Shown here: positions 26,586 to 34,114 of the stretch, in pieces
Layout of the letters: every line of letters starts with the position of its first letter
How positions within the stretch are numbered: position 1 is the first letter of the stretch
Source of the DNA: an uncultured Aquimarina sp.
Lineage (GTDB): Bacteria > Bacteroidota > Bacteroidia > Flavobacteriales > Flavobacteriaceae
Direction of reading: 5' to 3'
Length of the DNA: 42,023 nucleotides
Assembly (NCBI GenBank): GCA_947489195.1
Contig: CANLCT010000039.1
Coordinates: 1-42,023, forward strand
Program-made: the position numbers and the translations under genes
The notes under the pieces: model-generated
Databases searched by the model: none
Told to the model about the DNA's origin: nothing
The model's input: the letters and a program-made list of their open reading frames with translations, nothing else

Positions 26586-27002
26586 CTACTGATTTACACA
26601 TAGTTTTTGTGATCCAACTATAAAATCAACAACTAAACTATTCACGTCATCTTTACTTAGCATTTTTCCAAAGTGTCTTTTTATTTCTGGTGTGTTACTT
26701 ATAAATTCTTTTTCCCTTTCACCTAACCTCATCTCTGAAGTCAAAACAATATTTACTTCCTTTCTATAATTGACATCAAACTTTTTAAATTCTTCTATAA
26801 ATTCCCACCCGTCCATAATAGGCATATTTAGATCCAATAATATAACACTAGGCATAATCTCTGTATTTAGCAATTTTAATGCTTCTTCTCCATTTTCTGC
26901 CTCTTCAATTATTGCATCAGCAAAACATCTTTTAATATACGTTTTATTAAAAAAAATTGCTGCTTTACTATCATCTACTATTAAAAAATCTACTTTTTTC
27001 AT
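26586..27002 (-). CDS. Single-domain response regulator (receiver only)
   Basis: A 138-residue CheY-like protein with acidic pair D10-D11, phospho-acceptor D57 in VILLDLNMP, the switch Thr/Ser in IVLTSE and a lysine in the HFGKML segment where a KP motif is usual. There is no output domain. It lies 10 bp after another receiver gene on the same strand and faces the kinase gene end to end with a 37-bp gap. It probably relays phosphate or controls a target by protein contact. The loss of the proline after the conserved lysine is mildly unusual. Confidence 0.9.
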   Translation of the reverse strand: MKKVDFLIVDDSKAAIFFNKTYIKRCFADAIIEEAENGEEALKLLNTEIMPSVILLDLNMPIMDGWEFIEEFKKFDVNYRKEVNIVLTSEMRLGEREKEFISNTPEIKRHFGKMLSKDDVNSLVVDFIVGSQKLCVNQ

Positions 27003-27012
27003 ATTTTATTTT

Positions 27013-27438
27013 TTATTGAGCAACATGACTTAAAGAAAAATGCTCTTCAAAAATCTTATCTAAAACACTTATTGTAAGCGGCTTGTTTACAAAACCACTT
27101 ACTAAGTCAGATTCTTTTGATTTTTTTAAATCATTTGGGTTTTCAGAAGTAGATAAAATAAATACTCTTATCCCCGAAGTTATTCTTTTGTCTAATTTTT
27201 CATATTCAACTAAAAACTCCCAACCATTCATAGCTGGCATATTAATATCCAAAAAAATAATTTCTGGTTTTTTTGATGAATCATTTAGGGATTCTTTTAA
27301 ATATTCTAATGCTGCTTTTCCACTAGACACCATTTCAATCTTATTAAAAAATTCATGTTTTGCTATTACATAACTATTAAAGAAATTAATAGCCTTATCA
27401 TCATCAATTAGCAAAGAGTTTTTAATTATGCTATTCAT
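27013..27438 (-). CDS. Single-domain response regulator (receiver only)
   Basis: A 141-residue CheY-like protein. The acidic cluster is IDDD (11-14), the phospho-acceptor D64 lies in IIFLDINMP, the switch Ser/Thr in FILSTS, and the conserved lysine is in FVNKPL. No DNA-binding or enzymatic output domain follows. It is the first gene of a two-gene unit with the receiver protein encoded 10 bp downstream. The two are related but clearly different, so this is an old duplication rather than a recent one. The nearby YfiR-like kinase is the natural partner. Confidence 0.9.
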   Translation of the reverse strand: MNSIIKNSLLIDDDKAINFFNSYVIAKHEFFNKIEMVSSGKAALEYLKESLNDSSKKPEIIFLDINMPAMNGWEFLVEYEKLDKRITSGIRVFILSTSENPNDLKKSKESDLVSGFVNKPLTISVLDKIFEEHFSLSHVAQ

Positions 27439-27500
27439 TTATACTTTTTACCTAAAGTAATTAAACTTAAAGCTACTACTTACTTTAACATATTTTAAAT

Positions 27501-27736
27501 ATGCTTAAAAATAGATTAAATGCAGAAAAAAAACGATTAAATGCTTTTTTTAGTCAAGGAGAACATTTAGATTATTGGAAAGCTAAGGGTTTTAAATAAC
27601 TCAAAAGCAATGTTAAAAAAGCTATAGAAAATTATAACATCAAAACTAGATATTCCAAAATGAATTATATAACCGATTTGATGAATGGATTCTAGAATAT
27701 AATAGAGATAAAATAAAAAAGCAACTGAATAAATGA
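27501..27736 (+). pseudogene. Possible relic of an IS3-like transposase C-terminus
   Basis: Read in one frame from 27501, the sequence codes for 32 residues, a stop at 27597-27599, then LKSNVKKAIENYNIKTRYSK and on to a stop at 27693. In a second frame, 27677-27736 codes for FDEWILEYNRDKIKKQLNK. Both tails look like the AIxxYNxxRxHxxLNYxTP and YNxxRIKxxLN ends of IS3-family transposases. The frame changes and stops mean nothing functional remains. This rests on short similarity read by eye and could be chance. Confidence 0.35.
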
Positions 27737-27743
27737 ACGTGCT

Positions 27744-27826
27744 ACAGTCGAGTAAGTAAAGGGGAATCTCACCCCTAAATCTCTCACAGAATCGTACGTG
27801 ACAGTCTCCCATCATACGACTCTTTT
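27744..27826 (-). mobile_element. Group II intron-like RNA fragment
   Basis: On the minus strand the sequence runs GAGTCGTATGATGGGAGACT, then GTCACGTACGATTCTGTGAG, an AGGGGTGAGATTCCCCT hairpin, and TTACTTACTCGACT. This matches, from memory, the conserved stretch of bacterial group II introns near domains III-IV. No reverse transcriptase gene is present next to it, so it is a remnant of under 100 nt. The match should be confirmed against RNA family models. Confidence 0.5.
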
Positions 27827-27937
27827 TACTTTCAGTCTAATTAATATTATGGGGTCTACAGATCTATGTTCAAATATAAATTATGGGAACTTTTTAAAAA
27901 ATTGTCCGAAAAATAATCGGAATACCAGTTTTAATTT

Positions 27938-28747
27938 TCAATAATTTTTATTGTAATAATTCCCTTCTTTCAAAAAACCATTAGCTCCACTTTTATTTAA
28001 TAAAAATCTTGTCTTTAAAGTCTCTCTCTTATTTAACCTTTGCAAAAAAATGGTCAGATGTAAATGTGGCTCAGAACTCCATCCTGTGTTACCACTGTAG
28101 CCTATTTTTTGACCCTCGTTCACTTTAGCACCTTCTTTTACAACAACCCCTTTATACTTTAAGTGTACATATTGCGCAAAAGTACCATCATCATGTCTTA
28201 TCAATATAAAATTTGCAAAATCTTCACACATCTTTTCTAAACAACCTTTTTTATACAAATCCATAATATCTATAACGATGCCCTTTTTTACTGCCAATAT
28301 TGGTGTTCCAATCGGCATTACAAAATCTAATGAGTTTTCTTTTTGATGAGAATAGCGTCCATTATATCCTTGAGATAAATAGAATTTATTATTATTTTCA
28401 AAAGGCAAATGATAAACATAATGAACATCATAATCTTTTAAAGCATGATTCCCTAAGCTACTTTTATAAACATAATTAAACTGAGATGGTTGCCCCCTAT
28501 TTATTGGAGTCAATTTTGTAATAAGGTATCTATTTGCCTTTGATGGCACTAAATACAAATTTGAAGTACTTCGGGATTTCATATTTTGAAGATCAAGATT
28601 TAATTGCACACTTACTTCACAAAAAAAAGGATTGTCTACATAAATATTGGTTCCATCAAAAACTTCTTCATGATAAACGCTAATTTTTGAAGCCGAAAAA
28701 GCTAAATTATACAGTAACAAAACGGCAAAAAGCAGATTTCTTTTCAT
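27938..28747 (-). CDS. M23 family metallopeptidase (LytM-like)
   Basis: A 269-residue secreted zinc peptidase that probably cuts peptidoglycan cross-links. A signal peptide (1-19, ending FSAS) precedes an N-terminal beta domain and the M23 domain (about 120-235). The zinc ligands are likely H134 and D141 (SHQKENSLDF) with H230 in SSEPHLHLTIF, and the catalytic histidines are H195 in YVHL and H228. Two cysteines, GCLEKMC, might form a disulfide. It is the last gene of a minus-strand run with yaaA upstream. Its promoter appears to lie in the repeat-containing gap between the two genes. Confidence 0.9.
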   Translation of the reverse strand: MKRNLLFAVLLLYNLAFSASKISVYHEEVFDGTNIYVDNPFFCEVSVQLNLDLQNMKSRSTSNLYLVPSKANRYLITKLTPINRGQPSQFNYVYKSSLGNHALKDYDVHYVYHLPFENNNKFYLSQGYNGRYSHQKENSLDFVMPIGTPILAVKKGIVIDIMDLYKKGCLEKMCEDFANFILIRHDDGTFAQYVHLKYKGVVVKEGAKVNEGQKIGYSGNTGWSSEPHLHLTIFLQRLNKRETLKTRFLLNKSGANGFLKEGNYYNKNY

Positions 28748-28763
28748 CTAAAACTTTTAACTT

Positions 28764-28794
28764 CAAATTTATTTTATTCTCACAACTGTCAACT
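28764..28794 (-). promoter_or_regulatory. Candidate promoter of the M23 peptidase gene, with its -33 element in a TTGACAG repeat
   Basis: The minus strand has TAAATTTG at 28764-28771, an exact TAnnTTTG element. Eighteen bases before it lies the TTG of an intact TTGACAG repeat unit, close to the -33 spacing of Bacteroidota promoters. The start of transcription would be about 10 nt before the ATG at 28747. Confidence 0.45.
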
Positions 28795-28838
28795 GTCAAC
28801 TGTCAACTATCGACTGTCAACTGTCAACTGCCAACTGC
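28783..28838 (-). repeat. Degenerate heptanucleotide tandem repeat (TTGACAG)n
   Basis: Eight 7-bp units: four perfect (TTGACAG on the minus strand) and four with one base changed. A ninth, more decayed unit abuts the array. It begins a few bases after the stop codon of yaaA, in the sense orientation of that gene. A cleaner array of the same unit lies at 32344-32419. Confidence 0.9.
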
Positions 28839-28851
28839 TAACTAAAAAATA

Positions 28852-29613
28852 CTATCTCACAAAAACAGGTTCACTATCCTTAATAGTATACTCTTCACTA
28901 AAAGCATAACCATCCAAATTAAAAGCTTTTAAATGATCCATGTTTTCCACATCATTTTCAATTAAATAACGACTCATTGTACCACGTGCTTTTTTAGCAT
29001 AAAAACTTATAATTTTTAGTTTATCATTTTTCCAATCTTTAAAAACAGGAGTAATTACAGGTACTTTCAATGTTTTTTTATCTACTGCTTTAAAATATTC
29101 ATTACTTGCCAAATTCACAAAAAGCTCATTGTTTTGTAATTCTTTATTTAAGTGTTCTGTTATCGTTTGTTTCCAGAATTCGTATAAATTTTTAGCCCCA
29201 TTTGCTCCAAACTTAGTTCCCATTTCTAAACGATAAGGTTGAATTAAATCTAAAGGTTTTAACAAACCATACAAACCCGATAAAATACGAAGCTTATCTT
29301 GCATTTTATCAATATTAGCTTCCGATAATTGATATGCATTTAGTCCATTATACACATCTCCATTAAACATAAATACAGCAGGGCGTGCATTTTCTGTAGT
29401 AAAAGGCAATTGCCAATCTTGATTTCGCTGCCAATTTAAGTCCGCTAATTTTTCGCTAATATGCATTAAACTAGCCAAATCGTTAGGCTTTTTTGTTTTT
29501 ATCTCTTTGTTCAAAGTTGTTGATTGCTCTAAAAACAAAGATTGCGTGTTTTTTTCTATTGGTAGTGCTGTAGTCAAGTCTAATGACTTCGCTGGTGATA
29601 TTACTATTTTCAT
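28852..29613 (-). CDS. yaaA: Peroxide stress protein YaaA (DUF328/UPF0246)
   Basis: A 253-residue cytoplasmic protein opening with the family signature MKIVISPAKSLD. It also carries FMFNGDVYNGL, the conserved LRILSGLYGLLKPLDLIQPYRLEMG region (about 108-132), NLASNEYF, and the C-terminal FYAKKARGTMSRY. YaaA in E. coli limits oxidative damage by lowering free iron during peroxide stress, and the fold binds DNA. Length and motif order are normal. It lies 32 bp downstream of the pseudouridine synthase gene and probably shares its transcript. A heptanucleotide array follows its stop. Confidence 0.95.
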   Translation of the reverse strand: MKIVISPAKSLDLTTALPIEKNTQSLFLEQSTTLNKEIKTKKPNDLASLMHISEKLADLNWQRNQDWQLPFTTENARPAVFMFNGDVYNGLNAYQLSEANIDKMQDKLRILSGLYGLLKPLDLIQPYRLEMGTKFGANGAKNLYEFWKQTITEHLNKELQNNELFVNLASNEYFKAVDKKTLKVPVITPVFKDWKNDKLKIISFYAKKARGTMSRYLIENDVENMDHLKAFNLDGYAFSEEYTIKDSEPVFVR

Positions 29614-29645
29614 AAGATAGCTTTACTATTAGCCGATAGCTTTTT

Positions 29646-30683
29646 TTAATCTTTATGTGAGTTTCCATACTTACGCCAACGCTCCACGCAATCATTAATA
29701 TCGTTTGGTATTGGTGCTTCAAAAAACATTTCTTTGCCTGTTGATGGATGTATAAAACCTAAAGTTCGTGCATGGAGTGCCTGCCTTGGTAAGGTTTTAA
29801 AACAATTATCAACAAACTGCTTGTATTTGGTAAACGTGGTTCCTTTCAATATTTTATCGCCTCCATAACGCTCATCATTAAATAAGGTGTGCCCAATATG
29901 TTTCATATGTACACGTATTTGATGTGTTCGACCCGTTTCTAACCTACATTTCACTAAAGTAACATACCCTAAACGTTCTATCACTTCAAAATGTGTTACA
30001 GCTGGCTTTCCTTTATCCTCTTGCTCCCCTTCCCAAACAGTATTTTGCAATCTATTTTTAGGGTGGCGCCCTATATTTCCTTCAATAGTTCCCGAATCTT
30101 CTTCAATATTCCCCCAAACCAATGCCACATATTCTCGCTTACTTGTTTTATCAAAAAACTGCTTGGCTAAATGGGTCATCGCTATTTCTGTTTTGGCTAC
30201 CACCAACAATCCAGAGGTATCTTTGTCAATACGATGTACTAATCCAGGGCGATCACTACTATTATTAGGTAAATTTTCGAAATGATAAATTAACGCATTA
30301 ATCAGTGTCCCTTCATAATTCCCATGACCAGGATGCACTACCATTCCTGCTTCTTTGTTTACGACTAGCAAATCATCATCTTCATAAATTACGTCAATAG
30401 GTATATTTTGAGGTGTTAATAATTGCTCATATGGTGGATGACTAAACATAACGCGTACCACATCATTAGGCTTTACCTTATAGTTCGACTTTACCGGCAC
30501 TTCATTTACCCATACACTTCCATCTTTTGCCGCTTGCTGAATTTTATTGCGTGTGGCATTTTCTACAAAATTCATTAAAAATTTATCAACACGTAAAGGC
30601 ACTTGTCCGCTACCTGCTTCAAAACGAAAATGCTCATGCAAATCATCTCTTTCTTCTGGACCAACTATTTCTTCAATACTCAT
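29646..30683 (-). CDS. RluA/RluD family 23S rRNA pseudouridine synthase
   Basis: A 345-residue RNA-modifying enzyme with an N-terminal S4 RNA-binding domain (about 28-85: LRVDKFLMNFV, GSVWVNE) and a catalytic domain. The active-site aspartate is D153 in VHRIDKDTSGL, and RTHQIRVH is present further on. It probably makes the conserved pseudouridines of helix 69 in 23S rRNA, as RluD does, but RluA-type sites cannot be ruled out. The gene starts 9 bp after the PASTA protein gene, a pair that I often see next to ddl in flavobacteria. Confidence 0.93.
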   Translation of the reverse strand: MSIEEIVGPEERDDLHEHFRFEAGSGQVPLRVDKFLMNFVENATRNKIQQAAKDGSVWVNEVPVKSNYKVKPNDVVRVMFSHPPYEQLLTPQNIPIDVIYEDDDLLVVNKEAGMVVHPGHGNYEGTLINALIYHFENLPNNSSDRPGLVHRIDKDTSGLLVVAKTEIAMTHLAKQFFDKTSKREYVALVWGNIEEDSGTIEGNIGRHPKNRLQNTVWEGEQEDKGKPAVTHFEVIERLGYVTLVKCRLETGRTHQIRVHMKHIGHTLFNDERYGGDKILKGTTFTKYKQFVDNCFKTLPRQALHARTLGFIHPSTGKEMFFEAPIPNDINDCVERWRKYGNSHKD

Positions 30684-30692
30684 TTTGCTTTA

Positions 30693-31244
30693 TTATTGTG
30701 TTCCATCACCTACGACCAAATCGATTACTGATGTTTTTCTTAAAAAGCCTTCTGGCTTCACTACTTCTCCTTTATGTTGTAACTCTAACACCATATCGCG
30801 AGCAATGTTTGGTCTATAAATAATTTTTCCTACTTTAAAACCTAAGGCTTTTAAAGTGGGTTCTGCTTGCCTTCGGGTTTTTTGAATTACATTTGGCACC
30901 ATTATTTTTCTGTAATTAGAAGGATTTAGCACTAAGTAAATCTTTCTATTTTCTTTTACAAAACTCCCTGCTTTTGGCGTTTGCTCAATAACAGAAGATG
31001 GTGGATAAGATGGATTAAAATTAGCCGAATCTTGCACTTTAGCCGTTAAATTAGAAGTAGCCAATAAATCGGCGGCTTTTTCCAATGTTAATTTTTCTAA
31101 ATTAGGAACAGCTATACGCTGATCATGATTTGTTTTAAAATCCAACCATTGTAAACCTAAGAAACATATTAATCCAACTGCCAGCAACGCAAACAACAAT
31201 TGGTACAAAAAAGCTTTGCTAAATAAAAAGCGAAAAAAACTCAT
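30693..31244 (-). CDS. PASTA domain-containing membrane protein
   Basis: A 183-residue protein with a short cytoplasmic start, one transmembrane helix (about 11-31) and two PASTA domains outside (about 40-107: VPNLEKLTLEKAADLL...LVLNP; 115-179: VPNVIQKTRRQAEPTL...DLVVG). PASTA domains bind peptidoglycan or lipid II in other bacteria. Here there is no kinase or penicillin-binding domain attached. It is transcribed divergently from ddl, another peptidoglycan gene, which supports a cell-wall role. Its promoter has an exact -7 element 15 bases before the start. Confidence 0.9.
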   Translation of the reverse strand: MSFFRFLFSKAFLYQLLFALLAVGLICFLGLQWLDFKTNHDQRIAVPNLEKLTLEKAADLLATSNLTAKVQDSANFNPSYPPSSVIEQTPKAGSFVKENRKIYLVLNPSNYRKIMVPNVIQKTRRQAEPTLKALGFKVGKIIYRPNIARDMVLELQHKGEVVKPEGFLRKTSVIDLVVGDGTQ

Positions 31245-31258
31245 ATCTTAATTTTGAA

Positions 31259-31266
31259 CAAATATA
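31259..31266 (-). promoter_or_regulatory. -7 promoter element for the PASTA-rluD-yaaA unit
   Basis: The minus strand reads TATATTTG, an exact TAnnTTTG match, 15 bases before the ATG. The mRNA leader would be under 10 nt. Confidence 0.5.
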
Positions 31267-31325
31267 CTAAAAGCTACCTCGGTTAAAAACAACAACCAAT
31301 GATCTATTATTTTAAAGTATTCGTA

Positions 31326-31333
31326 TATTTTTG
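31326..31333 (+). promoter_or_regulatory. -7 promoter element for ddl
   Basis: The plus strand reads TATTTTTG, an exact TAnnTTTG match, 36 bases before the ddl ATG. It lies about 60 bp from the divergent element of the PASTA gene. No good -33 match is seen. Confidence 0.5.
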
Positions 31334-31368
31334 CATTTGTATTGTAAAATTGATTTAAACTTTATTTT

Positions 31369-32343
31369 ATGAAAAAAAATATTGCCATTTTAATGGGGGG
31401 GTATTCTAGTGAACACGAAATTTCGATAAAAAGTGGTCATATTGTATACGCGCATCTTTCAAAAGAAACCTACAATACATACCGTATTATTATCGATAAA
31501 AATGAATGGTATTATTTAAATGATTCTGAAGAAAAAACACCAGTAGATCGTTCAAATTTTACTGTAAATATCAATAATAAAGTTATTGAATTTGACGCAG
31601 CTTTTAACACCATACATGGCACTCCTGGCGAAGATGGTTTATTACAAGCCTATTTTGAGCTATTAAATATTCCACAAACTAGTTGCGATCATTACACCGC
31701 GGCTATAACTTTTAACAAAAGAGATTGTATTAGCATTTTAAAGGCATACGGTATTCCTGCAGCAACAAATTATTTTATTAATAAAAATGACACTATTAAT
31801 ATCAACGAGATTGTTGACCAAGTGGGCTTACCTTGTTTTATAAAAGCAAACAGATCTGGCAGTAGTTTTGGCGTATTAAAAGCTCATAAAAAAGAAGATA
31901 TTCTCCCTGCTTTAAACGAAGCCTTTTTAGTAGACAATGAGGTTATTATCGAATCTTTTTTAAGTGGCACAGAAATTTCTGTAGGTGTAGCTTCATTAAA
32001 AGGAACACCTACCGTTTTAGGAATTACAGAAATTGTTACTGAAAATGACTTTTTTGATTATGAAGCAAAATACCTAGGAAAGTCTGAAGAAATTACTCCT
32101 GCCCGACTTACACCAGAACAAAATAAAGAGGTTGAAGCTCTCACCTTAAAAGTATATAAAGCTTTAAACATGAAAGGCTTTTCTCGTACCGATTTTATTT
32201 TTAATAACGGAAAACCTTACTTTTTAGAAATTAACACTAATCCCGGATTAAGCGAAGCCAGTATTTTACCTCAACAAGCCGTAAAAAAAGGAATTTCATT
32301 GGCAGAATTATTTGCTAATGAAGTTGAAGAATGTCTTGGTTAG
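31369..32343 (+). CDS. ddl: D-alanine--D-alanine ligase
   Basis: A 324-residue ATP-grasp ligase that makes D-Ala-D-Ala for peptidoglycan. It opens NIAILMGGYSSEHEISIKSG, has the ATP-binding loop NRSGSSFGVLKAH, a central FDYEAKY and the C-terminal FLEINTNPGLSEASILPQQA, all standard for Ddl. The length is usual. It is divergent from the PASTA protein gene. Its stop codon runs directly into an array of TTGACAG repeats. Confidence 0.96.
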   Translation: MKKNIAILMGGYSSEHEISIKSGHIVYAHLSKETYNTYRIIIDKNEWYYLNDSEEKTPVDRSNFTVNINNKVIEFDAAFNTIHGTPGEDGLLQAYFELLNIPQTSCDHYTAAITFNKRDCISILKAYGIPAATNYFINKNDTININEIVDQVGLPCFIKANRSGSSFGVLKAHKKEDILPALNEAFLVDNEVIIESFLSGTEISVGVASLKGTPTVLGITEIVTENDFFDYEAKYLGKSEEITPARLTPEQNKEVEALTLKVYKALNMKGFSRTDFIFNNGKPYFLEINTNPGLSEASILPQQAVKKGISLAELFANEVEECLG

Positions 32344-32419
32344 TTGACAGTTGACAGTTGACAGTTGACAGTTGACAGTTGACAGTTGACAGTTGACAGT
32401 TGACAGTTGACAGTTGACA
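32344..32419 (+). repeat. Heptanucleotide tandem repeat (TTGACAG)10
   Basis: Ten perfect copies of TTGACAG (32344-32413) plus TTGACA, starting on the base after the ddl stop codon and in the sense direction of ddl. The copies are identical, so the array is young or kept uniform. The remaining bases up to coaD at 32612 hold only AT-rich sequence with no clear gene. Confidence 0.97.
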
Positions 32420-32611
32420 TAAAGCCAATGACTTACCCTATATCTTTATTGCTTTTTTTTAGAAAAAATTTCCCCATATGGTTTACAACTTATAATTTGT
32501 TTGCTTTAGTAATATTGCCTTAATCAGCATAAAAAAAACTTATTAGCATTCAAAGTATAACTAAAACTTTGTACTTTGTATGCATTACTTAAGATTTAAA
32601 AAATACAAAAA

Positions 32612-33067
32612 ATGCGCAAAGCTATATTTCCTGGTTCATTTGACCCACTTACTTTAGGACATTACGATATTATATCTCGTGGTGCCGAACTATTTGATGA
32701 ATTAGTAGTTGCCATCGGAATTAATGCTTCAAAAAAATACATGTTTTCATTAGAAGAACGGGTTGACTTTATTAAAAAAGCTTTTTCCGATAAAAAAAAC
32801 ATTAGTGTGGTTACCTACACTGGACTTACCGTAGATTTTTGTAAAGAAATTAATGCGAAATTTATTTTAAGAGGGCTACGTAATCCTGCCGATTTCGAAT
32901 TTGAAAAAGCTATTGCACATACAAATAAAGTGCTAACCGATATTGATACCGTATTTTTACTAACCTCTGCCAAAACTTCATTTATTAGCAGTAGTATTGT
33001 ACGTGATGTACTTAGAAATAATGGTGATTATACTGTTTTAGTTCCTGACACGGTTAGGAAGAAATAG
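32612..33067 (+). CDS. coaD: Phosphopantetheine adenylyltransferase
   Basis: A 151-residue nucleotidyltransferase that catalyses the penultimate step of coenzyme A synthesis. The ATP-binding GSFDPLTLGH (8-17, TxGH form) and RGLRNPADFEFE are present, and the C-terminal TSFISSSIVRDVLRNNGD replaces the usual ISSSxVRE region. Length is normal. It follows ddl by 268 bp with the repeat array between, so it probably has its own promoter; the stretch ACTTTGTACTTTG about 30-45 bp upstream is suggestive but not an exact element. Confidence 0.96.
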   Translation: MRKAIFPGSFDPLTLGHYDIISRGAELFDELVVAIGINASKKYMFSLEERVDFIKKAFSDKKNISVVTYTGLTVDFCKEINAKFILRGLRNPADFEFEKAIAHTNKVLTDIDTVFLLTSAKTSFISSSIVRDVLRNNGDYTVLVPDTVRKK

Positions 33068-33189
33068 GTAAAAAAGTAAATTTTCACAAATAAAACAACA
33101 CAATAAACCATTTGATATACAATATTGTATACTTCATAAATGTTTTTAAACTAGATTTATGTACTAATTTTTTTAAGAACATTATCCTC

Positions 33190-33936
33190 ATGAAATACTC
33201 AAAATATTTAATCACATCAGCATTTACACTATTTTTTTTAACCGCTTGTTCTAGCGATGATGGAGATACCACAACTCCTGACTCGCCAAAAACACCTATA
33301 GAAACTCCCACTTCTGAAAATACTGGAACAACTGGTGCTACAGGATCGACTGGAATGACAGAAACACCAACAAGCACGAACTCAACTATCATTGAGCAAA
33401 ATGTTACTACAGCAACTTTAAGCACAGGCTGGAAAAAATCTGATAAACTTGCTGGATTTACTGGTGACGGATATATTGTATGGGAAGGTGCTCCTCAATT
33501 TTGGAAAGGAGCTGAACAAATAGGAAAAACAGGTCTTTTAACTTTCCCAATCAAAATACAGACTCCTGGCACCTATCAAATTCAACTTAAAACCTACATA
33601 GCGAAAAAAGATCCCGACAAACCAAATACAGAACATAATGACACGTGGGTACGTTTACCTGATGCCGATGATTTTTTTGCCAAAAGAGGAACTAGTATCG
33701 TATACCCTAAAGGAAGTGGAAAAACACCAAATCCAGAAGGAGAAAATGGAAATGGCTTTTTTAAAGCTTATATGAACATAAATGACGAATGGACATATAC
33801 TACTGGTACATTCGACAATAATTTTCATGAAATTTTTGCCACTTTTGATAAAGCTGGTGACTACTCTTTTGAAATTGCACCCAGATCTGATTTTCATGCT
33901 ATTAATTCATTTAGGTTAATATTACAAAAACCTTAA
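33190..33936 (+). CDS. Secreted lipoprotein with low-complexity stalk and beta-rich C-terminal domain
   Basis: Taking the ATG at 33190 gives 248 residues with a clean lipoprotein signal (LFFLTAC, C20). The frame is open back to 33112, but those residues spoil the signal, so I reject that start. After the lipidated cysteine comes SSDDGD, then a Thr/Pro/Ser/Gly-rich stalk (about 27-65), then a beta-sandwich-like domain with STGWKKSDKLAGFTGDGYI, TPGTYQIQLKTYIAKKD and HAINSFRLIL. That ending resembles carbohydrate-binding modules that present a ligand face, but I cannot name the family. A large T9SS protein gene follows 178 bp later. The SSDDGD-type acidic start is common in surface-exposed lipoproteins of Bacteroidota. 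Confidence 0.8.
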   Translation: MKYSKYLITSAFTLFFLTACSSDDGDTTTPDSPKTPIETPTSENTGTTGATGSTGMTETPTSTNSTIIEQNVTTATLSTGWKKSDKLAGFTGDGYIVWEGAPQFWKGAEQIGKTGLLTFPIKIQTPGTYQIQLKTYIAKKDPDKPNTEHNDTWVRLPDADDFFAKRGTSIVYPKGSGKTPNPEGENGNGFFKAYMNINDEWTYTTGTFDNNFHEIFATFDKAGDYSFEIAPRSDFHAINSFRLILQKP

Positions 33937-34114
33937 AAAACTATACCTTTAATTATCAGATTAATAAATAACACTATCATAACAAAACCTTGTTCTATTG
34001 TGTAGTAATATGTTAATTTTTTTTTGTTAAATTCATCTTAAATAAGACTCACTTTCAGTCTTTTACAAGTTTTAATTAATAAAAATAACCAAAACAAACT
34101 TTTACACATTAAAA

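Larger units (their letters stand above)
27439..27937. other. Intergenic region with decayed mobile DNA
   Basis: About 500 bp without an intact gene. It holds possible transposase remnants (27501-27736), a group II intron-like fragment (27744-27826) and a small inverted repeat TCCGA/TCGGA at 27905-27921. The mixture of fragments in opposite orientations points to repeated insertion and decay. Confidence 0.55.

Noticed and set aside
27567..27815. An 82-codon minus-strand open frame beginning MMGDCHVRF
   Set aside because: It translates through the group II intron-like RNA fragment and the antisense of the transposase-like relic; reading frames over such RNA pieces are a common false gene.
29483..29722. 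A 79-codon minus-strand open frame bridging yaaA and the pseudouridine synthase gene
   Set aside because: It overlaps both well-supported genes in another frame and has no domain or signal.
30527..30823. Two plus-strand open frames of 90-98 codons over the rluD-PASTA junction
   Set aside because: They are antisense shadows of two genes with clear domains.
32344..32419. CRISPR array
   Set aside because: The repeat unit is 7 bp with no spacers and there is no cas gene; it is a simple tandem repeat.
33112..33189. Upstream extension of the lipoprotein gene
   Set aside because: The added 26 residues would bury the lipoprotein signal; the ATG at 33190 gives a standard signal with the cysteine at residue 20.
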